A stretch of 5,797 nucleotides of DNA from Spirochaetales bacterium (GTDB lineage Bacteria > Spirochaetota > Spirochaetia > DSM-27196 > SLST01): contig SLST01000476.1 in the NCBI GenBank assembly GCA_007130265.1, forward strand, positions 1 to 5,797, written 5' to 3'. Position numbers and translations under genes: made by a program. Below are positions 1-3,988 of the stretch, in pieces. Positions within the stretch are counted from its first letter, which is position 1. Every line of letters begins with the position of its first letter. Under the pieces are notes generated by a model, which was not told the DNA's origin, did no database searches, and saw only the letters and a program-made list of their open reading frames with translations.

Positions 1-66
1 AGCGTACCGACTGTCCCTGGCGGGGTCAACGACGATCGTCAGAGGGCTGGCACTTGGCGCAAAAAC
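1..66. other. Upstream segment, no gene assigned
   Basis: No gene could be assigned here. One + strand frame is open from base 2 to a TAA at 98-100 and could be the tail of an upstream gene, but the roughly 32 residues it would encode match nothing I recognise and the frame would run through the promoter. A perfect 10-bp palindrome, GACGATCGTC, lies at 31-40. It might bind a dimeric regulator, but palindromes of this size arise by chance in GC-rich DNA. Confidence 0.3.
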
Positions 67-78
67 ATGCACTTGCCG
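50..78 (+). repeat. Pair of 10-bp direct repeats at the promoter
   Basis: GCACTTGGCG at 50-59 recurs as GCACTTGCCG at 69-78, identical at 9 of 10 positions and offset by 19 bp, close to two helical turns. The second copy contains the -35 hexamer of the receptor promoter. Repeats on one face of the helix next to a -35 are typical of tandem regulator sites. Alternatively they could be two overlapping -35 elements, but the first has no well-placed -10. The repeat is directly visible; its role is inferred. Confidence 0.45.
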
Positions 79-83
79 TGCAT
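67..83. promoter_or_regulatory. Putative operator: perfect inverted repeat over the -35
   Basis: ATGCAC-TTGCC-GTGCAT is a perfect 6-bp inverted repeat with a 5-bp spacer. The -35 hexamer TTGCCG (73-78) occupies the spacer and the first base of the right arm, so a dimeric repressor bound here would block RNA polymerase. No regulator gene is visible in the window, so the ligand and protein are unknown. Regulation of TRAP uptake operons by a local or distant repressor is common, which makes an operator plausible. Confidence 0.5.
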
Positions 84-101
84 ACACATACAATGTATAA
101 T
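73..101 (+). promoter_or_regulatory. Sigma-70-type promoter of the TRAP operon
   Basis: A -35 element TTGCCG (73-78) and a perfect -10 TATAAT (96-101) are separated by the optimal 17 bp, in an AT-rich island inside otherwise GC-rich DNA. Transcription would start near 107-109, giving a leader of roughly 43 nt before the receptor ATG at 151. It should drive the receptor, permease and DUF1850 genes, since no comparable promoter is visible between them. The overlapping dyad at 67-83 suggests the promoter is regulated. Confidence 0.75.
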
Positions 102-108
102 ATTTTGG

Positions 109-137
109 CTCTGCCTTTCGCTACGGCATGGGCAGAG
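109..137 (+). promoter_or_regulatory. Leader hairpin near the mRNA 5' end
   Basis: CTCTGCC (109-115) is perfectly complementary to GGCAGAG (131-137), with a 15-nt loop that can add a G-U pair. If transcription starts near 108, the stem forms the very 5' end of the transcript and stops just before the Shine-Dalgarno stretch (AAGGGGAG, 139-146). It may protect the mRNA from 5' decay, as leader stems of some abundant mRNAs do, or modulate ribosome access. It is too small to be called a riboswitch. Confidence 0.4.
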
Positions 138-150
138 AAAGGGGAGAATC

Positions 151-1134
151 ATGAAAAGAAGACTCATGACTGTGGCAATCGGGTCCATGCTAGTCGTCCT
201 CGGGACCACTGGACTCATGGCACGCGGACAGGGCGAGGCTGACACCGGTCCGCAGAGGCTCAACATGGGAGCCGGTTGGGTTACCGGTGTGTACTATCCG
301 CTCGCAGGCTCGATGTCGCGCGTCGCACACGCGCACATAGACGACTTGAGCCTGACCGTCGAGTCCTCGGGAGCGTCGGTCGTCAACAGCAACCTGATCG
401 GCAGCGGCGACCTGGATCTGGCCATCGTCCAGAACGACGTCGCGTATTATGCGTACAATGGTCTGCTGCGCGAGGACTTCCAGCGAAGCCCTGTCACCAA
501 TATGCGGGGCCTGTTCACGCTCTATCCGGAGCCCGTCCAGCTCGTTGCGAGAGCGGACGCAGGGATAAGGACGCCGTCGGACCTCGCCGGAAAGCGTGTC
601 GCGGTTGGGCCACTCGGGAGCGGTGCCGAGGTCAATGCGCTCCAGGTACTCGAGGCAGCGGGTCTCACTGAAGGGGACCTCGCGGCGGCTGAGCGGCTCG
701 AAGCGGGAGAAGCCGCGGATTATCTGCGCGACGGCCGTGTGGACGCCGCCTTCTTCACGGTGGGAATCGGCGCGTCGGTGATCGCTGATCTCGCGGTGGC
801 CCAGCGGATCACGGTCGTCAGCATCGACGGCGAGTACGCTGACCGGCTGCAGGCGATGGAGGACTTCTACGCCCGCGCGACGATCCCGGCGGACACGTAC
901 AACCAGGTCGGCGAGGCCCGCACAATAGCGGTAGTCTCGATGGTCGTCGCTCGCGAGGACATCCCGGAGGAGGTGATCTACCGTTTCGTCGCCGGCATCT
1001 TCGGGAACCTCGACGTCATTCACTCGGCGCATCAGGCCGGACGTCTGGTCACGCTCGAGTCAGCCCTCGACGGCATGCCGATTCCGTTGCACCCGGGCGC
1101 GGAGCGGTTCTTCCAGGAACAGGGGATGCGGTAG
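151..1134 (+). CDS. TRAP transporter solute receptor, TAXI family
   Basis: Periplasmic substrate-binding receptor (327 aa) of a TAXI-type TRAP transporter, which captures a solute and passes it to the membrane permease encoded next. The ATG at 151 is preferred because AAGGGGAG lies a few bases upstream and translation then begins with a classical signal peptide: KRR, a hydrophobic core at residues 5-23, and probable cleavage after LMA (residue 24). There is no lipobox cysteine, so it should be soluble. The mature part begins RGQGEAD. The TAXI hallmark glycine/tyrosine stretch GAGWVTGVYYPLAGSM is at residues 40-55, followed by SSGASVVNSNLIGSGDLDLA (72-91) and a second-lobe segment with LAGKRVAVGPLGSG near 145-160. 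Length is normal for the family (about 310-340). The next gene starts 86 bp downstream across a strong hairpin. Ligand unknown: TAXI receptors for glutamate and other organic acids are known, but no residue here decides it. Confidence 0.93.
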   Translation: MKRRLMTVAIGSMLVVLGTTGLMARGQGEADTGPQRLNMGAGWVTGVYYPLAGSMSRVAHAHIDDLSLTVESSGASVVNSNLIGSGDLDLAIVQNDVAYYAYNGLLREDFQRSPVTNMRGLFTLYPEPVQLVARADAGIRTPSDLAGKRVAVGPLGSGAEVNALQVLEAAGLTEGDLAAAERLEAGEAADYLRDGRVDAAFFTVGIGASVIADLAVAQRITVVSIDGEYADRLQAMEDFYARATIPADTYNQVGEARTIAVVSMVVAREDIPEEVIYRFVAGIFGNLDVIHSAHQAGRLVTLESALDGMPIPLHPGAERFFQEQGMR

Positions 1135-1172
1135 GGCGTCGGCGCTCTCCACAGCCCATCTTTGACCACAGT

Positions 1173-1197
1173 CGGGTGCGGGCCGCGCCTGCACCCG
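1173..1197 (+). promoter_or_regulatory. Intercistronic GC hairpin (mRNA stability element)
   Basis: CGGGTGC (1173-1179) pairs with GCACCCG (1191-1197), and the stem continues inward through a G-U pair and GGC/GCC to a 3-nt loop, giving 11 pairs. No U-tract follows, so this is probably not a stop for the whole operon. It lies 38 nt after the receptor stop and 10 nt before the permease ribosome-binding sequence. In binding-protein operons such stems commonly protect the upstream message from 3' exonucleases, so that more receptor than permease is made. That role is inferred here. Confidence 0.65.
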
Positions 1198-1220
1198 CTC
1201 TACTCTGAGGCGGACGGCAT

Positions 1221-3275
1221 TTGAGCGATCAGACCGCTGTTGATAAAGGTACGACACCCGACCTCACCAAACTGAGCGACGAGGGCCAGGTCCGTGCGCC
1301 GGGCGGTGTCCTGGGGGTGATCATGCTCCTCGTAGGTCTCGCATGGTCGCTCTTTCACTTCTACACGCTCGGGTTCGGTCTGCTGACCTCGACTCTCCAG
1401 CGCTCGGCGCACCTTGCCGGAGGCCTTGCGCTCTGTTTCCTCTACTACCCGCGCAATCGTAAGAAGACCGACGGCTACGACGCGGTGCCGTGGTACGACG
1501 TCGTCCTCGCGATCCTCGGCTTCATAACGATCATCTATGTGTTCGTCTTCTACCGCGACCTGGTGAACCGCGTGGGAGCGCCGCTTCCGCTTGATGTGTG
1601 GATGGGTGCGATCGCAACGGTACTCGTGCTCGCGGCGGCGCGCCGCGCGTTCGGACTCGCCCTTCCAATCGTGACGATTGTCTTTCTGGTATACCCCTTC
1701 GTCGGCCAGTACCTTCCCCATCTGATCGGCCATCGCGGCTATCGCGTCGTGCGCGTCGTCAACGAGCTCTACCTGACGAACTCGGGGATCTTCGGGATAC
1801 CCATTGGCGTGTCGTCGACGTTCGTCTTCGCGTTCGTACTCTTCGGATCGTTCTTCCAGGCGTCCGGAGCGGCGACCTATATCGTGCGCGTTGCCTTCGC
1901 GATACTGGGGAGATTCCGCGGCGGGCCGGCCAAGGCGTCGGTGCTTGCGAGCGGCTTCATGGGCAGCATCTCGGGGAGCTCCGTGGCGAACACAGTTGTG
2001 ACCGGTTCGATCACGATCCCCACCATGAAAGACTCCGGTTTCAGTCCGGAAGCAGCCGGAGCGGTGGAAACCGCGGCTTCGACGAACGGCCAGTTCCTGC
2101 CGCCCATCATGGGAGCAGCGGCCTTCATCATGGCCGAGTTTACCGGAATTCCGTACTGGCAGATCGCGGCCGCGGCCGTCCTGCCGGCGATCATCAGCTA
2201 CGCGGGACTGCTCGGCATGGTCCACCTGCAGGCAGCTAAGACCGGGATGAAGCCGATGCCGAAGGCCGAGATTCCGCCGTTCATGCGAACGTTCTTCAGC
2301 GGGATCTTCTACTGGATCCCGGTGGGCGTGCTCGTGTATTACCTGCTCATCGTGCGTCTCACGCCGTTCACGGCCGGGTTCATCGCGATCCTCGTCGTCC
2401 TGGGGATCATCGTGGTGAAGCGCGGGGTAAGTCTCGTCGCGGACCTCAGGAGCGGAGAGTCGACCCTGGCCTCCTCGCTTCTGGATCAGGCGCGAGGGTT
2501 CTGGGACGACTTCATCGGCGGACTCGACAGCGCCGCGAAGAGCATGTCGGGTATTGCGGTCGCGTGTGCCTGTGCCGGCATCATCGTGGGAGTGGTCACG
2601 TTGACCGGTCTGGGCATGGGAATGACCCTCCTCTTCTCAGTCGTGGCGGGAGACAACCTCTTCGTCCTGCTCTTTGGAGCGGCACTCCTGTCCATCCTGC
2701 TCGGGCTCGGACTTCCAACAACCGCGAAATACGCCGTCATGGCGACGCTCGTCGCGCCGGCTATCCTGACGGTGGAACCGAATCTTCCGGTGGTTGCGGT
2801 GCATCTCTTCATCCTCTATTACGCGATACTCGCGGACGACACTCCGCCTGTGGGGGTTGCAGCCTACGCGGCCGCGGCGATCGCCCGGTCCAATCCCATC
2901 AAGACGGGTCTCCTCGGGTTCAAGTTCGACCTGAGCGCGTTCTTCCTGCCGTTCATGTTCGTGTACAACACCCAGTTCCTGCTGATCGACACGACGTGGT
3001 ACGAGGCGATCCTCGTGGGAGGCACTTCTCTCTTCGGCATCTTCTGTTTCTCTGCCGTGATCCAGCGGTGGCTCATCACGAGGCTCTCGCTCTGGGAGAC
3101 GGCCGTTCTGCTCGCGGTCGCCGTTGCCATGGTCTGGCCGAGCCTGATCACCGACGCCGCAAGCATCGTGGCCTTTGCCGGGGTTTACCTGCACCAGCGT
3201 ATGGTCGTGAAACGAACCGCTCCGGGAGCGACGCCTGGACCCGCCGGCGTCTTTGGGGCGGAGGCCAAGACCTGA
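1221..3275 (+). CDS. TRAP transporter permease, 4TM/12TM fusion (DctQ-DctM type)
   Basis: Integral membrane permease (684 aa) with the small (DctQ-like) and large (DctM-like) TRAP subunits fused in one chain, as is usual for TAXI systems; it moves the receptor's solute inward using an ion gradient. Hydrophobic spans begin near residues 30-50, 63-77, 93-113, 127-141 and 147-162, then continue as the DctM region. Conserved DctM motifs are visible: GSISGSSVANTVVTGS from 248, ETAASTNGQFLPPIMGAAAF at 283-302, GLGLPTTAKY at 495-504 and DDTPPVGVAAYAAA from 539. The last 80 or so residues carry further spans and a basic tail. TTG at 1221 is chosen because GAGG (1207-1210) precedes it and the next in-frame ATG (1323) would cut into the first span. 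The gene ends inside the start of the DUF1850 gene, implying coupled translation. Length is typical. Confidence 0.93.
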   Translation: MSDQTAVDKGTTPDLTKLSDEGQVRAPGGVLGVIMLLVGLAWSLFHFYTLGFGLLTSTLQRSAHLAGGLALCFLYYPRNRKKTDGYDAVPWYDVVLAILGFITIIYVFVFYRDLVNRVGAPLPLDVWMGAIATVLVLAAARRAFGLALPIVTIVFLVYPFVGQYLPHLIGHRGYRVVRVVNELYLTNSGIFGIPIGVSSTFVFAFVLFGSFFQASGAATYIVRVAFAILGRFRGGPAKASVLASGFMGSISGSSVANTVVTGSITIPTMKDSGFSPEAAGAVETAASTNGQFLPPIMGAAAFIMAEFTGIPYWQIAAAAVLPAIISYAGLLGMVHLQAAKTGMKPMPKAEIPPFMRTFFSGIFYWIPVGVLVYYLLIVRLTPFTAGFIAILVVLGIIVVKRGVSLVADLRSGESTLASSLLDQARGFWDDFIGGLDSAAKSMSGIAVACACAGIIVGVVTLTGLGMGMTLLFSVVAGDNLFVLLFGAALLSILLGLGLPTTAKYAVMATLVAPAILTVEPNLPVVAVHLFILYYAILADDTPPVGVAAYAAAAIARSNPIKTGLLGFKFDLSAFFLPFMFVYNTQFLLIDTTWYEAILVGGTSLFGIFCFSAVIQRWLITRLSLWETAVLLAVAVAMVWPSLITDAASIVAFAGVYLHQRMVVKRTAPGATPGPAGVFGAEAKT

Positions 3276-3784
3276 GACCCGGCACGCGACGAGCGAAGTC
3301 GCTACTCGTCGCCGGCGGTCTGGCTCTTCTCGCCATCGCGCTCGGCTTAGGCCTCTGGGGACTCCGGCGGCGGGGGCATGAGCCTCTCGTTCACGAGCTT
3401 GTCGTGATTGCGCCTGGCAGTGGCACCGAGATCCTCGCCGCGAAAACCGATCCCGGCGACGTTTTCGACCTCAGTTACACGCATTCGGTGAGCAACTCGA
3501 GGGTTACCGGTCGCTTTCGAGTAACGGACGACGGAGGCCTCGAGCCGGTAAGCACGACCTTCCGTTCGTTCGGCCCCGGCCTGCCGTGGGGCAGCGGCGA
3601 GCACCTGGAGCGACTCGACGACGGATCGATGGTCGTTCACCACGATGAGCCGGCGCGTGACGAATTGCGGATCTGGGTTTCACCGCTGACTGACGACACG
3701 ATAAGTCTAGGAGAGCACTTCGTGCATGTGTCCAGGCAGGCGTTGGAGCCGTTCCTCATCGTGATCAGTGTTCGCAGTCGGTAG
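3272..3784 (+). CDS. DUF1850 domain protein, TRAP-associated
   Basis: Small membrane-anchored protein (170 aa) of the DUF1850 family, whose genes recur beside TAXI TRAP permeases and whose biochemical role is unknown. After a basic N-terminus (RPGTRRAK), one hydrophobic span covers residues 11-31, followed by RRR and a roughly 135-residue domain presumably outside the membrane. Family signatures are DLSYTHSVSNSRV (66-78) and FRSFGPGLPWG (97-107). The Glu usually found shortly after the HSV segment appears to be Gly80. The start is unusual: no ATG, GTG or TTG lies nearby in this frame, while CTG at 3272 overlaps the permease TGA as CTGA, with GGCGGAGG ending 7 nt upstream. The first in-frame GTG (about 3404) would remove the anchor. 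CTG with translational coupling is therefore the best reading. The 3' end overlaps a convergent minus-strand gene by 20 bp. Function in transport is inferred only from context. Confidence 0.85.
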   Translation: MRPGTRRAKSLLVAGGLALLAIALGLGLWGLRRRGHEPLVHELVVIAPGSGTEILAAKTDPGDVFDLSYTHSVSNSRVTGRFRVTDDGGLEPVSTTFRSFGPGLPWGSGEHLERLDDGSMVVHHDEPARDELRIWVSPLTDDTISLGEHFVHVSRQALEPFLIVISVRSR

Positions 3785-3932
3785 ATCGCGGACGAGTCGC
3801 GATGCCGCCCTGATACCAACGGTCCACGACATCGTCGACCTCAAGCCGCTCGCCGGCGAGATGAACTGCGCGCGGTTGTTCGTCGGCCCTGTACCCGGAA
3901 TAGCACTCCACCCGGATCGGGATCATCTGCAT
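3765..3932 (-). CDS. Small SGYR/DRWY-motif protein, possibly truncated (DUF6504-like)
   Basis: A 55-residue minus-strand frame starting MQMIPIRVECYSGYRADEQP and continuing to DVVDRWYQGG. The pattern of a short beta strand, SGYRADE-x-P, a LAGERLEV strand and then DRWY recalls small uncharacterised bacterial proteins (DUF6504-like, recalled from memory). In those, the conserved Trp-Tyr is normally followed by a strand such as YFKV and a C-terminal half ending in a Trp. Here the chain stops 15 residues after DRWY, at TDCEH, so it seems shortened. ATG at 3932 is supported by GAGG eight bases upstream on this strand; the second ATG (3926) is an alternative. It converges with DUF1850 (20-bp overlap) and is divergent from the gene at 3989, leaving 56 bp between the two starts. 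It could be a decaying remnant. A purely antisense chance frame is less likely given the motif order. Confidence 0.55.
   Translation of the reverse strand: MQMIPIRVECYSGYRADEQPRAVHLAGERLEVDDVVDRWYQGGIATRPRSTDCEH
3785..3803 (+). other. Short stem-loop right after the DUF1850 stop
   Basis: ATCGCG (3785-3790) and CGCGAT (3798-3803) form a 6-bp stem with a 7-nt loop, beginning on the base after the DUF1850 stop codon. No T-run follows on the + strand, so it does not qualify as a normal intrinsic terminator; it may stabilise the operon's 3' end. It lies inside the minus-strand small gene, so it may be incidental to coding there. Confidence 0.3.
3849..3860. repeat. Perfect 12-bp palindrome
   Basis: CTCGCCGGCGAG is self-complementary over all 12 bases. 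It lies within the minus-strand small gene, where it encodes part of LAGERL, and 129 bp upstream of the signalling gene's start. It could be a dimer-binding site for that gene or a feature of GC-rich coding sequence; nothing else in the window repeats it. Confidence 0.25.
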
Positions 3933-3959
3933 GGGACCAGCCTCGTCGTCATCATAGCA

Positions 3960-3986
3960 GGGCAGGGAGATTGCCCGGAGGAGGAG
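3960..3986 (+). promoter_or_regulatory. Strong ribosome-binding site with a preceding small stem
   Basis: GGAGGAGGAG (3977-3986) precedes the ATG at 3989. The GGAGG at 3977-3981 sits 7 nt from the start codon, which is optimal, and this decides the start over the in-frame ATG at 4010. Directly upstream, GGGCA (3960-3964) and TGCCC (3972-3976) form a 5-bp stem ending on the base before the ribosome-binding sequence. No convincing sigma-70 promoter was seen for this gene in 3785-3988. Confidence 0.6.
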
Positions 3987-3988
3987 CG

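Noticed and set aside
1..100. Tail of an upstream gene ending at TAA 98-100
   Set aside because: The frame crosses the promoter and its residues match no known C-terminus; too short to support.
67..150. Upstream extension of the receptor frame to an ATG at 67
   Set aside because: It would begin before the -10 box and place 28 residues ahead of a well-formed signal peptide; the ATG at 151 has a good ribosome-binding site.
190..1032. Long minus-strand open frame opposite the receptor
   Set aside because: Arg/Asp/Val-rich translation without recognisable motifs; a GC-rich shadow of the TAXI gene.
1200..2225. 341-codon minus-strand open frame opposite the permease
   Set aside because: Highly charged, low-complexity translation, no family resemblance, and antisense to strongly conserved TRAP motifs.
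2564..3271. Upstream ATG extension of the DUF1850 frame
   Set aside because: The translation is Arg/Gly/His-rich nonsense overlapping the conserved permease C-terminus; the real protein begins at the hydrophobic anchor after 3272.
3785..3803. Intrinsic terminator of the TRAP operon
   Set aside because: Short stem and no T-run after it; kept only as a weak stem-loop.
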